From DAOQVR01 sp035341665 (lineage in GTDB: Bacteria > Chloroflexota > Anaerolineae > JAAYZQ01), in NCBI GenBank assembly GCA_035341665.1, contig DAOQVR010000007.1, positions 124,001-188,000 on the forward strand: a stretch of 64,000 nt of DNA. The letters run 5' to 3'. The translations under genes were made by a program, and so were the position numbers. Within the stretch, counting starts at the first letter, position 1, and each line of letters starts with the position of its first letter. Positions 1 through 7,759 of this stretch are shown here, piece after piece. The notes beneath the pieces are model-generated. The model worked only from the letters and a program-made list of their open reading frames with translations, ran no database searches and was not told the origin of the DNA.

Positions 1-75
1 TATATGGCCTACGGCCCCTACCTGGCCCTTGGCGCCTGGCTGGTGTGGACCAGGGCCGCCGGCCTGTGGCCATGA
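1..75 (+). CDS. Prepilin peptidase, C-terminal end (partial)
   Basis: Only the last 24 codons lie in the window, read from base 1 to the TGA at 73-75. The peptide contains YGPYLALGAWL, which resembles the conserved FGP[FY]LALG segment in the last membrane helix of A24 prepilin peptidases (PilD/TadV type). These cleave and often methylate type IV prepilins in the inner membrane. The stop overlaps the next start in an ATGA, so the two genes are probably translationally coupled. The assignment rests on this short tail alone. Confidence 0.6.
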   Translation, partial: YMAYGPYLALGAWLVWTRAAGLWP

Positions 76-1643
76 CCGGCGGGGAGAGCGACGGCCGGGC
101 CACCTCGGTTCCTGCGGAGCACTCCTCCGCCCCGCTGCGCCGCCGCACGCCTGCCCGCCCGATCCTTGACCTGCCGCACCTCTGGGCGATGGCGGTGCTG
201 GCAGGCGTGTTCGTGTTCGTGAACCTGGCACTGATTCCCCCGAACGACTTCTGGTGGCATGTTCGCACAGGCCAGTGGATCGTCGAGCTGGGCCGCGTGC
301 CGGGCGTCGACCTGTACAGCTACACGCAGGCCGGCCAGCCCTACGCCTATTCCATGTGGTGGCTGATGCAGGTCGCCCTGTACTGCCTGTACAAGGCCGG
401 GGGCCTCCCGTTGGTCATCTTCGTGAACGCCTTGGTGATCACGGCTTCCTACCTGCTGCTGCTGCGCATCTGCCGGCGGGCGGCCGGGGGCAACCTGCGC
501 TGGGCAGCGCTGTCTACCCTGGCAGCCGCCCTCCTGGGCATGGGCAACTGGGTCGTACGCCCCCAGACGATTTCGTACCTCTTCTTTGTCCTGGTGCTTT
601 GCCTCGTCGAGAGGGATGCCTCCGACCCCCGAGATGGGGCCCGAACCTTCTCCGTGCGAACCGGGCTCTGGCTTCTTCCGCCGCTGTTTGCGGTGTGGGC
701 CAATGCGCACGCAGGCTTTGTGGCCGGTTTGGCGCTGCTGGGCGCCTACCTGCTGGCGCGACTGGCTGCCTGGCTGCTGCACAGGGGGTCGCCCCCGGGT
801 GGGCTGATCCTGGTGGTCGTGTTGAGTGCCCTGTCGCTGCTCATCAATCCCGGCGGCGAAGATACCCTGCGCCACCTTCTCGCGATGTTTCGCAACCCCG
901 TGGTGCGGAGCCTGATCGCCGAGTGGATCCCGCTCACCGCAAGCATGGTCGACGGAGCGCTGTGCCTGGGGGTGTCGGCCCTTCTGGCCATTCTCCTGGT
1001 CGCCAGCCGCTACCGCCCGACCACCTTCGAGGTGACCCGTCTGCTGCTCTTTGGGGTCATGGCGGCCATGTCGCGCCGCAACGTCTCCTGGTTCGGAATT
1101 GTCGCCGCGCCGACGATTGGACACTGCCTTGGCTTTTGGGAGAGCGGACGCCAGCACATAGCGGCGCCCCGCCGGGCCCGGGCGCGGCTGAACCTGTTTG
1201 CCGCGGCGCTCATCGCACTGGTGGCGCTGCTCAGCCTGCCCTGGCTGCGCCCCTACTTGCCCCTGCCGCAGGCGCGCCTCGCCTACGTCACGCCCGATAC
1301 CCCAGTCGGCGCGGCGGACTTCCTGCGCACCCTACCCGCGCCCCGCCGCGTCTTTCACAGCGAGGCCGCCGGCAGCTACCTGATCTGGGCCGCCCCCGAG
1401 GTCCCCGTTTTCATCGACCCGCGCTTTGAGCTCTACCCGGAGGCGCAGTGGCGCGACTGGTATGCACTCACTATGGCGCGCTACGACTGGCAGGCGATCC
1501 TCGATCGCTACGGCGTCGATACCCTGCTCTTGGGGCGTGACGGCCAGGCGGCGCTGATTGAGGCTGCCTCTGCCTCGGGCGCCTGGCAGCAGGTCTATCA
1601 GGACGAGGCGGCCGTCATCCTGGTTCAGTCAGGGGGTCCATGA
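72..1643 (+). CDS. Polytopic membrane protein, GT-C glycosyltransferase-like
   Basis: A 523-residue protein begun at the ATG that overlaps the preceding stop (ATGA); an earlier in-frame ATG at 45 lies inside the upstream gene and is less likely. It has a short polar N-terminus and then about ten hydrophobic helices. The first outer loop carries NDFWWHVRTGQWI, placed like the acidic loop motif of GT-C enzymes that use lipid-phosphate sugars. A soluble C-terminal part (from about residue 415) contains VFIDPRFELYPEAQW. The family recurs in bacteria as unnamed integral membrane proteins. Transfer of a sugar from a polyprenyl-phosphate donor is an inference from topology. It overlaps the next gene by four bases. 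Confidence 0.6.
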   Translation: MTGGESDGRATSVPAEHSSAPLRRRTPARPILDLPHLWAMAVLAGVFVFVNLALIPPNDFWWHVRTGQWIVELGRVPGVDLYSYTQAGQPYAYSMWWLMQVALYCLYKAGGLPLVIFVNALVITASYLLLLRICRRAAGGNLRWAALSTLAAALLGMGNWVVRPQTISYLFFVLVLCLVERDASDPRDGARTFSVRTGLWLLPPLFAVWANAHAGFVAGLALLGAYLLARLAAWLLHRGSPPGGLILVVVLSALSLLINPGGEDTLRHLLAMFRNPVVRSLIAEWIPLTASMVDGALCLGVSALLAILLVASRYRPTTFEVTRLLLFGVMAAMSRRNVSWFGIVAAPTIGHCLGFWESGRQHIAAPRRARARLNLFAAALIALVALLSLPWLRPYLPLPQARLAYVTPDTPVGAADFLRTLPAPRRVFHSEAAGSYLIWAAPEVPVFIDPRFELYPEAQWRDWYALTMARYDWQAILDRYGVDTLLLGRDGQAALIEAASASGAWQQVYQDEAAVILVQSGGP

Positions 1644-3184
1644 CCGTGCCAAAGGCCTCCCACTGCCGATGGAGGCGGCGTTCGCTGCTGCTACTGGCTC
1701 TGACCGCGGCCCTGGTCATCCTGTGGCTCCAGTCACCGCAGCTCTACCTCCCCGGGTTCGGGGCCCTAGGAAGCGATGATTTCGTGCAGTACTGGAGCGC
1801 GGGGCGGCTGCTGATCCAGGGCGGAGACCCCTACGATCCCGACGCGCTGCTCGATGTGCAGAGAATGGCCCGTTCCTCGCGCGAGGCGGCCGTGCGGATG
1901 TGGAACCCACCCTGGACGCTGGCGCTGTTCATACCGTTTGCCCTGCTGCCTTTCGGCTTGGCTGCCCTCGCATGGATGCTCTTGCAGCTTGCCTTGATCC
2001 TGACCTGCGGGCTTGTGCTGTGGCGCTACTTCGCCCCCGGCGACGGCCGCTTCTGGGTCGGACCACTGCTGGCGGCCCTCTTTGTGCCCGGCCTCATCAG
2101 CTTGCGTGTTGGGCAGTCCAGTGGGTGGCTCCTGGCTGGCATCGTCGTGTTCCTGATCGCCCAGCGCAGCAGGCGAGACGTCCTCGCGGGCGCCGGCCTG
2201 GCGCTGCTGGCCGTCAAGCCGCACGTGACCTATCTCTTCTGGCTGTCGGCTGTGTGGTGGGCGCTGCGCTTCCGGCGCGGCAGGGTGCTCGCTGGAGGAG
2301 CCGCCGCCTTGGCGGTCGGCAGTGGGCTTGCCGCGATTCTCTCCCCCGCTGTCTTCCGGAGCTACCTGGAGGCTGCGGCAGCGCCGCCCATGGACTGGGC
2401 CCCACCCACGATCGGCGCATGGCTGAGGCTCACGGTAGGCCTCGAGCATGCCTGGGTCCAGTTCCTACCGACCTGTCTGTGCGCGGCAGGCCTACTGGCC
2501 TGGCTTCTGCGCCGCCGAGGTCCTTGGCGCTGGGAGCAAGCGGCGGCGCCCCTGCTCCTGGTCTCGGTAGCGACCGCCGCCTACGGATGGACGTTCGACC
2601 AGGTCGTGCTGCTGCCCGTGGTGGTAGACCTGGTCAGCCGGCTGCCCGCGGCCTCTCGTGCACGCCGGTACGGGTTGGTCGCTGCGCTGGCGCTTGTCGA
2701 GCTCGTCCTGCTGCTCTACCACAGGTGGCAGCCGAACCTCTTCTTTGATGTGTGGCACCCGGTCGTACTGGGAGTCCTGTACTGGTGGAGCGTGGCGCCC
2801 CGGCGACCGGCTCGTATCGCACCGGCCACGGTCAGCATCCTTAACCTGACCCGCGGTCGGACCCTGGTCTCAGCCGGGTGGGTAGCCGACTCCTTCTTCA
2901 AAAGCCTGCGCGGACTGATCGGCCACAAGCCGCTGGGCGCGGGCGAAGGGCTGGTCATCGTGCCCTCCAACTCGATCCACACCCACTTCATGGGCTTTGC
3001 GATCGACGTGCTCTACGTCGACCGGGAGCAGCGCGTGGTGGGCGTGGATGTCGAGATGGCGCCCTGGCGCGTGGGACGCATCCATCGCGGAGCCCGCTTT
3101 GTGATCGAGCTGCCGGCCGGGGCCATCGCCGCCAGCGGCACGCAGGCCGGCGACCAGCTGCGGGTGGAGGGCTATCAGTTCTAG
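1640..3184 (+). CDS. GT87-like membrane glycosyltransferase fused to DUF192
   Basis: A 514-residue protein. Residues 1 to about 395 are a polytopic membrane unit of the GT87/DUF2029 mannosyltransferase type, with SDDFVQYWSAGRLL in the first outer loop and GGDPYDPDAL after it. Residues 402-514 form a complete DUF192 domain (FFKSLRGLIGHKPL, HTHFMGFAIDVLYVD). DUF192 is a small beta-rich domain normally found alone, often exported, with no settled function. The reading frame is continuous through the junction, so the fusion is real in this sequence. The ATG overlaps the previous TGA, making the three genes from the prepilin peptidase onward one likely operon. Confidence 0.7.
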   Translation: MTVPKASHCRWRRRSLLLLALTAALVILWLQSPQLYLPGFGALGSDDFVQYWSAGRLLIQGGDPYDPDALLDVQRMARSSREAAVRMWNPPWTLALFIPFALLPFGLAALAWMLLQLALILTCGLVLWRYFAPGDGRFWVGPLLAALFVPGLISLRVGQSSGWLLAGIVVFLIAQRSRRDVLAGAGLALLAVKPHVTYLFWLSAVWWALRFRRGRVLAGGAAALAVGSGLAAILSPAVFRSYLEAAAAPPMDWAPPTIGAWLRLTVGLEHAWVQFLPTCLCAAGLLAWLLRRRGPWRWEQAAAPLLLVSVATAAYGWTFDQVVLLPVVVDLVSRLPAASRARRYGLVAALALVELVLLLYHRWQPNLFFDVWHPVVLGVLYWWSVAPRRPARIAPATVSILNLTRGRTLVSAGWVADSFFKSLRGLIGHKPLGAGEGLVIVPSNSIHTHFMGFAIDVLYVDREQRVVGVDVEMAPWRVGRIHRGARFVIELPAGAIAASGTQAGDQLRVEGYQF

Positions 3185-3218
3185 GGCGGGCGCGCTGCCC
3201 CGCCTGCCCTTTGTGGCG

Positions 3219-4487
3219 TTAGTCCGCCCGCTGCCCCCTCCACCCCGCCACGAACCGTTTCCAGCTGAACGACTCGCCCGACAGCAGGTTGCCCGACCGG
3301 AAGAAGCGCGCCGCCAGCACGACGGCCGCGTAGGTGGTGCCCGCCAACAGCGCCAGGCTGAGCCCAATCTGCCACGCCGGCACGGCCTGCACCGCCAGGC
3401 GCGTCACCATCGCGCTCGGCGAGCTGAAGGGGAAGAAGCTCAGAAAGAGCACCAGCGGGCTACCTGGTTTCTCGATCATCTCGGATCCGAACATCAGGGT
3501 CGGCATCAGCGGGATGACCAGCAGCCAGATCGTCTGCCCGGCCTCCCGCGCGCTGTTCGCAATGGCCCCGGCCGCGGCCATCACGGCCGCAAAGAGCAGG
3601 TAGCCCAGGACCAGGAAGAGGAGTGCCCAGACGAGAAACCCGGGCGGGAACTCGAACTGCCCCAGCTTTAGCAGGTCGGCTCCGCGGTCCAAGGCCAATG
3701 CCCCCCCTCCTACCCAGATGACAGCCTGGACTGCGACGAGGAGGCTCATGGCCGCAATCTTGCCGAACATGAGCTGCTTCGGATCGAGGCTCACGAGCAG
3801 CACCTCGGCCGTCCGGTTCTCTTTCTCGGCCACCACGCTGCGCGTCAGGTAGCTCGCACCCATGACCAGGAGGAAATAGAAGGCGTAGGGCACAAGGCTC
3901 GACACCAGGCCGGCCATCTCCTGGTTTTCCGTGCCGGCTGCCGCCGGTGGGTTCAGCTCGTGCAGGCTCGCCAGCTCGCCGGGCGTCGGATTGCGCAGCG
4001 CCGCCATGCGCTCGGCATCCCCCGTCAGGTTGTATCCCAGGATATAGTCCAGCAGCCAGGCAGTGTCGCTCGAGAAGGCCAGCCCGCTGCCGCTGCGCAG
4101 CACCTGGAACCCTTTGTCGTAGACGGCGACCTGCCCGCCGGCCAGGTAGTCGGCCGGGACCGAGACCAGCTGGTCGATTCGTCCCGCCTCGAGGTCGGCG
4201 CGCGCCGCCGCCTCGTCCGGGTATCGCACGAACCAATCCTGGCCCAGGTTGGGCGGGAAGTGCGCCATCAGCCCGGCGGGATCGACCAGGCCGATGGCCG
4301 GCATCTGAGTCCCTTGCGCGCTTTCCTCGGCGCTCTTCACCGCGTCGCCTATGCCGGTCTCCCGTATCAGCGTGGTCGCCTGGAGCCCGACCAGGAGGAT
4401 GGGCAAGAGGACGGTCACGAGCCAGAAGGAACGCTGCCGCAGAATCACGCCGATTTCGTGCTTGGTTACCAGCCAGATCTTGATCAT
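3219..4487 (-). CDS. ABC-2 type transporter permease (NatB-like), second copy
   Basis: A 422-residue integral membrane protein with one N-terminal helix (ILLVGLQATTLI region), a large extracytoplasmic loop of about 150 residues, and five or six helices in the C-terminal half. This is the ABC2_membrane_3/NatB topology. The segment VAEKENRTAEVLLVSL before a core helix is typical of the family. It follows the upstream permease gene by three bases and shares its plan, so the pair probably forms a heterodimeric export channel with the ATPase encoded at 5686-6606. The substrate is unknown; NatAB homologues export sodium or small toxic compounds. Confidence 0.85.
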   Translation of the reverse strand: MIKIWLVTKHEIGVILRQRSFWLVTVLLPILLVGLQATTLIRETGIGDAVKSAEESAQGTQMPAIGLVDPAGLMAHFPPNLGQDWFVRYPDEAAARADLEAGRIDQLVSVPADYLAGGQVAVYDKGFQVLRSGSGLAFSSDTAWLLDYILGYNLTGDAERMAALRNPTPGELASLHELNPPAAAGTENQEMAGLVSSLVPYAFYFLLVMGASYLTRSVVAEKENRTAEVLLVSLDPKQLMFGKIAAMSLLVAVQAVIWVGGGALALDRGADLLKLGQFEFPPGFLVWALLFLVLGYLLFAAVMAAAGAIANSAREAGQTIWLLVIPLMPTLMFGSEMIEKPGSPLVLFLSFFPFSSPSAMVTRLAVQAVPAWQIGLSLALLAGTTYAAVVLAARFFRSGNLLSGESFSWKRFVAGWRGQRAD

Positions 4488-4490
4488 TGC

Positions 4491-5693
4491 CTACCCCCGC
4501 AGCGCCGCCCAGGCCGCTTTTGCGCTGAGCGGCTGCCCGTAGACGAGCATCCCGGCCCGGAAGATGCGCGCTGCCACCCAAACCATCGCCACGGCGGATG
4601 CCGCGAGCAAGCCCCACCCCAGCGCGACCTGCCAGACCGGGACGCTGCCCAGCCCCCAGCGCAGCGAAAGCGTCAGGAACGAGGTGATGGGGAAGAGGCT
4701 CATGCCCACAATCAGAGGGTGGGTCGAGTTCTCGAGCAGCAGCGGCAGCACAAAGAGGGGTGCCATGAAGAGGAGGTTGAGCATGCCCGCGACCTGCTGG
4801 CCCTGCTCCATCTCGGTGACCGAGGCGCCGATCGTGACCATGATCGCAGCAAACAAGAGGTAGGCGGGAAAGAAGAGCAGCACCACCATGCCCAGGAAGC
4901 CCCACGGCACGACGACCTGCTGCAGCTCGGGGACGAAAGGCGACGCCACCGCAATCCCGACGACGAGGGCGGCGGCGTAGACGGCCAGCTGGGTCAGCAC
5001 GGCACCCAGCAGGCCCACCGTCTTGCCGGCGATGAGCTGCACCGGGGTGACCGACGTGACCAGCACCTCCAGCGTGCGGTTCTCCTTCTCCCGGGCCACG
5101 GCCTCCAGCATGTACCCTGAGGCGATCATCGTGGCGATGAAAAAGAAGGCGGCGGCCACAATCGGCAGGATGATGTTGGCGATCCCGCTCTCGCTGAACT
5201 GACGTCCGCTGCCCACGTCATAGACCGTCACCTCCGAGCCATCCAGCAGCCGCTGCTGGACCTCCTCGGGGTAGCCCGCGACCAGGCTCGCGCGCACCAG
5301 GTCGTCGAACTGCTCCCAGGCGCGGCCGCCCAGCGAGCCCTCAAGGGTGTACAGCTCGGTGGCCAGGGAAGCCGGATAGCCTTCTGACAGGACAAAGAAC
5401 GCCTGGACTTCGCCCCTCTGGAGTGCGGCCAGGGCAGCCTCCTTGTCCGGATAGGCGTAGATCGGGACTCGCTCCTCTGGGTCGGGCAGTGTCGCCTGCA
5501 GCGACTCGTCCATCACCCCGGCATCGTCGACGTACCCCACGGGCCCGTTGTCCTGCCCCGATCGCTCGATAACGAGCACCAGCCCGACCAGGACCAGGAT
5601 CGCGGCAGGGATCGACAGCGTGGCAATCAGGAAGGCCTTGCGCAGCACCGTGCGCCGGTATTCGTTCTTCGCGACCAGCCACAGGTTATGCAT
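4491..5693 (-). CDS. ABC-2 type transporter permease (NatB-like), first copy
   Basis: The start is the ATG at 5693 (MHNLWLVAKNEYRR), giving 400 residues; the open frame runs further upstream but only through the ATPase gene. An N-terminal helix is followed by a long outer loop, then the conserved AREKENRTLEVLVTS and five core helices. The ATG lies inside the last codons of the ATPase gene (overlap of 8 bases), which indicates translational coupling. It works with the ATPase and the second permease as a NatAB-type exporter. The transported molecule cannot be read from the sequence. Confidence 0.85.
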   Translation of the reverse strand: MHNLWLVAKNEYRRTVLRKAFLIATLSIPAAILVLVGLVLVIERSGQDNGPVGYVDDAGVMDESLQATLPDPEERVPIYAYPDKEAALAALQRGEVQAFFVLSEGYPASLATELYTLEGSLGGRAWEQFDDLVRASLVAGYPEEVQQRLLDGSEVTVYDVGSGRQFSESGIANIILPIVAAAFFFIATMIASGYMLEAVAREKENRTLEVLVTSVTPVQLIAGKTVGLLGAVLTQLAVYAAALVVGIAVASPFVPELQQVVVPWGFLGMVVLLFFPAYLLFAAIMVTIGASVTEMEQGQQVAGMLNLLFMAPLFVLPLLLENSTHPLIVGMSLFPITSFLTLSLRWGLGSVPVWQVALGWGLLAASAVAMVWVAARIFRAGMLVYGQPLSAKAAWAALRG

Positions 5694-6606
5694 GGCTCCC
5701 CTCCGGCGCCGCCGCTCCTTCCTGCACCACCTGGACGAAGATGTCGTCCAGTGACGGCTCCTCCAGGGCAAAGCGCTCGAGCTTGACTCCCTCTCGGGCA
5801 GCGAGGGCGCGGAAGAGGGCCTGTGGATCGACGCCGCGCTCGAGGGCCAGGTGCCAGCTGCCATTCTCCTTGCGCGTCTCCAGCACGCCGGGCAGCCCGG
5901 CGAAGTCGCCCTGCCCCTCCAGCACCACCGCGTTCCCGGCAAACCTGCGCTTGACATCCCCCACCGGCCCGTAGAGCACCGTCCGGCCGGCGTTGATCAG
6001 CACGATCCGGTCGCACAGCGCCTCTACCTGGTGCATCTGGTGCGTGGACATCAGGATGCACTTGCCCGCATGCCTTTGCTCCTCGAAGATCTGCTCGATC
6101 AGCCGCGTGTTCACGGGATCAAGGCCGGCGAAAGGCTCGTCGACGATGATGAGATCCGGCTCGTGCAGGAGGGTCGCAATGAGCTGGGCTTTCTGCTGCA
6201 TCCCCTTGCTCAGGGCTTGCACCTTCTTGGAGCGGTGCTCCCAGAGGTCGAGCCTCTTCAGCCAGCCGGGCAGCCGCTCGCGGGCGGCCGCCTCCGCCAT
6301 CCCCTTTAGCGTGGCGAGATAGATCAGGGTCGGCTCGAGCTTCTGGTCCTTGTACAGGCCGCGCTCTTCCGGCATGTAGCCGATGCGCTGCTTTTTGGGT
6401 TCGTCCAGCGCGCTCCCCAGGATGCGCACCGTTCCCGCATCGGGCCGGAAGATGTCCAGCATCATCCGGATCGTCGTCGTCTTGCCGGCGCCGTTGGGCC
6501 CCAGCAGCCCAAAGATCTCTCCTTGCCCCACCTCAAACGACACATCGTCCACCGCCTGCGTCTGCCCAAACCGCTTGGCCAGGTGGCTCACTTCTACGAT
6601 TGACAT
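5686..6606 (-). CDS. ABC transporter ATP-binding protein (NatA-like)
   Basis: Starts at the ATG at 6606 behind a GGAGGGAGAG Shine-Dalgarno, giving 306 residues. Walker A is GPNGAGKT (36-43), the signature is the degenerate LSKGMQQ (132-138), Walker B is LIIVDEP (152-158) and the H-loop His is in STHQ (187-190). The C-terminal 90 residues form the domain usual in NatA/CcmA-type exporter ATPases. It powers the two permeases downstream. LSKGM in place of LSGGQ is common in this subfamily and does not imply inactivity. The leader region directly upstream contains the 63-bp tandem repeats. Confidence 0.92.
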   Translation of the reverse strand: MSIVEVSHLAKRFGQTQAVDDVSFEVGQGEIFGLLGPNGAGKTTTIRMMLDIFRPDAGTVRILGSALDEPKKQRIGYMPEERGLYKDQKLEPTLIYLATLKGMAEAAARERLPGWLKRLDLWEHRSKKVQALSKGMQQKAQLIATLLHEPDLIIVDEPFAGLDPVNTRLIEQIFEEQRHAGKCILMSTHQMHQVEALCDRIVLINAGRTVLYGPVGDVKRRFAGNAVVLEGQGDFAGLPGVLETRKENGSWHLALERGVDPQALFRALAAREGVKLERFALEEPSLDDIFVQVVQEGAAAPEGSHA

Positions 6607-6635
6607 TGCTCTCCCTCCGAAGTCCGCCCCTGAAG

Positions 6636-7047
6636 GGGCGTAGGTCTTGGCCGGAATAGGTGCAGCGCACCTTGAAGGTGCACCGCACCTTGCCCCGATG
6701 GGCAAAGGTCTGCGCCGGATAGGTGCAGCGCACCCTGAAGGTGCACCGCACCTTGCCCCGATGGGCGTAGGTCTGCGCCGGATAGGTGCAGCGCACCTTG
6801 AAGGTGCACCGCACCTTGTTCCGATGGGCGTAGGTCTGCGCCGGATAGGTGCAGCGCACCCTGAAGGTGCACCGCACCTTGCCCCGATGGGCGTAGGTCT
6901 GCGCCGGATAGGTGCAGCGCACCTTGAAGGTGCACCGCACCTTGCCCCGATGGGCGTAGGTCTGCGCCGGATAGGTGCAGCGCACCTTGAAGGTGCACCG
7001 CACCTTGTTCCGATGGGCGTAGGTCTGCGCCGGATAGGTGCAGCGCA
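6636..7047 (+). repeat. 63-bp tandem repeat array, six full copies plus partial ends
   Basis: Copies begin (at GGTGCAGCGCACC) at 6659, 6722, 6785, 6848, 6911, 6974 and, truncated, at 7037; the period is exactly 63 bases. A degraded partial unit precedes the first copy from about 6636. Copies differ at few places (ACCTTG/ACCCTG, GCCCCG/GTTCCG, GGGCAA/GGGCGT). Each unit holds two short hairpins, GGTGC-AGC-GCACC and AAGGTGC-ACC-GCACCTT. Since 63 is a multiple of three and lacks stops, several frames stay open, but no frame has a credible gene. The array fills most of the 535-base space between the ABC ATPase start (6606) and the gene ending at 7142. Confidence 0.95.
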
Positions 7048-7083
7048 GAGATTCCTCGGTCGCTGCGCTCCCTCGGAATGACA
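7048..7083 (+). repeat. REP-like dispersed element, copy A
   Basis: The segment reads GAGATTCCTCGGTCGCTG followed by CGCTCCCTCGGAATGACA. It resembles the TCATTCCGAG...GAGGAATCTC elements scattered through many Chloroflexota and other genomes. A more diverged copy in opposite orientation lies at 7529-7596, so the two enclose the small gene at 7142-7510. Identification is by pattern resemblance only. Confidence 0.5.
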
Positions 7084-7095
7084 GTCTCTATCGCT

Positions 7096-7119
7096 CTCGC
7101 CGGTCTCCTGACCGGCGAG
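7096..7119 (-). terminator. Perfect 10-bp hairpin, possible terminator
   Basis: CTCGCCGGTC-TCCT-GACCGGCGAG forms a 10-bp stem with a 4-base loop just past the stop of the minus-strand gene at 7142. No T-run follows on either strand, so it may only stabilise a 3' end. Confidence 0.35.
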
Positions 7120-7141
7120 CCTTTCACAGCACCTTGTTCAC

Positions 7142-7510
7142 CTACCTCCGTCCGGCCCGGGCCCTGGCGTCGACCCACGCGGCCAGCGCCCCTGCCAGCC
7201 CACCCAGGACCGCCGCCACGACGGCGTATACCTGGGGCACCCTCAGCAGCCAGGGGTCGCCCAGGCGCTGGGCCGAGAAGCCATACACTTTGTCCCCGAG
7301 AAGCACCGCATACACGTTGGGCAGCACGCACGAGTCCAGCGGCCAGGCCCAGGCCGCCAGCAGCCCGCTGGCGATGCCAAAGATAGCAAAGCCCAGCGCG
7401 ATCGCCCACCGTCTTGGCACGCGTATCAAACGCAGGAGCAGCACCAGCCCCGTGATGGCCAATCCGTAGGCCACGGTCAGCACAACCACCGGCAACACCA
7501 CTCCCCGCAT
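7142..7510 (-). CDS. Small membrane protein of unknown function
   Basis: A 122-residue protein with three predicted helices: about residues 5-25, 35-57 and 93-113. A short outer segment (LDSCVLPNVYAVLLGDK) holds its only Cys. The ATG at 7510 has a TGAGGTAGGTC ribosome site. No family was recognised. It lies between two REP-like elements and downstream, on the same strand, of the acyl-CoA dehydrogenase, from which it is separated by 249 bases. That spacer holds the REP copy and a GC hairpin and no other gene. Confidence 0.6.
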   Translation of the reverse strand: MRGVVLPVVVLTVAYGLAITGLVLLLRLIRVPRRWAIALGFAIFGIASGLLAAWAWPLDSCVLPNVYAVLLGDKVYGFSAQRLGDPWLLRVPQVYAVVAAVLGGLAGALAAWVDARARAGRR

Positions 7511-7528
7511 GACCTACCTCACTCATCT

Positions 7529-7596
7529 CACGTCATTCTGAGCCGCGCAGCGGCGGCGCATGCCCTGAGGCACAGAGGGAATCTCGCGCAGCCAAT
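7529..7596 (-). repeat. REP-like dispersed element, copy B
   Basis: Begins CGTCATTCTGAGCCGCGCAG and ends GAGGGAATCTCGCGCA. It is an inverted, diverged relative of the element at 7048-7083 with a longer centre. It sits within the 249-base spacer upstream of the small membrane gene, so that gene's promoter must lie within or beside it. Confidence 0.45.
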
Positions 7597-7692
7597 GAGA
7601 TCGTGCGGCGAGAGCTGTGACCAAGTCCTGCCTCTCGCCACTCCGTGTCCTCAGCGGCCCCCATCCCTTCACACGCTCACCATACCAGGGCC

Positions 7693-7714
7693 TTGGGGGA
7701 CCTGTCATCCCCCA
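7693..7714 (-). terminator. GC hairpin downstream of acyl-CoA dehydrogenase
   Basis: TTGGGGGA, a 7-base loop, and TCCCCCA make a 7-bp G-C rich stem 46 bases past the dehydrogenase stop. It lacks a U-tract, so termination is only suggested. Confidence 0.3.
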
Positions 7715-7759
7715 GCTAGGGGAAAGAGCGGCACGGATCCATCGAGTCCCGCCCCGCCG

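Noticed and set aside
6659..7047. CRISPR array
   Set aside because: The units are contiguous and near identical over all 63 bases, with no variable spacers and no cas genes nearby.
6594..7526. Long repetitive reading frames through the 63-bp array (several frames, both strands)
   Set aside because: They stay open only because 63 is a multiple of three and the unit lacks stops. They have no ribosome site and one extends across the clear membrane gene at 7142-7510 in a shadow frame.
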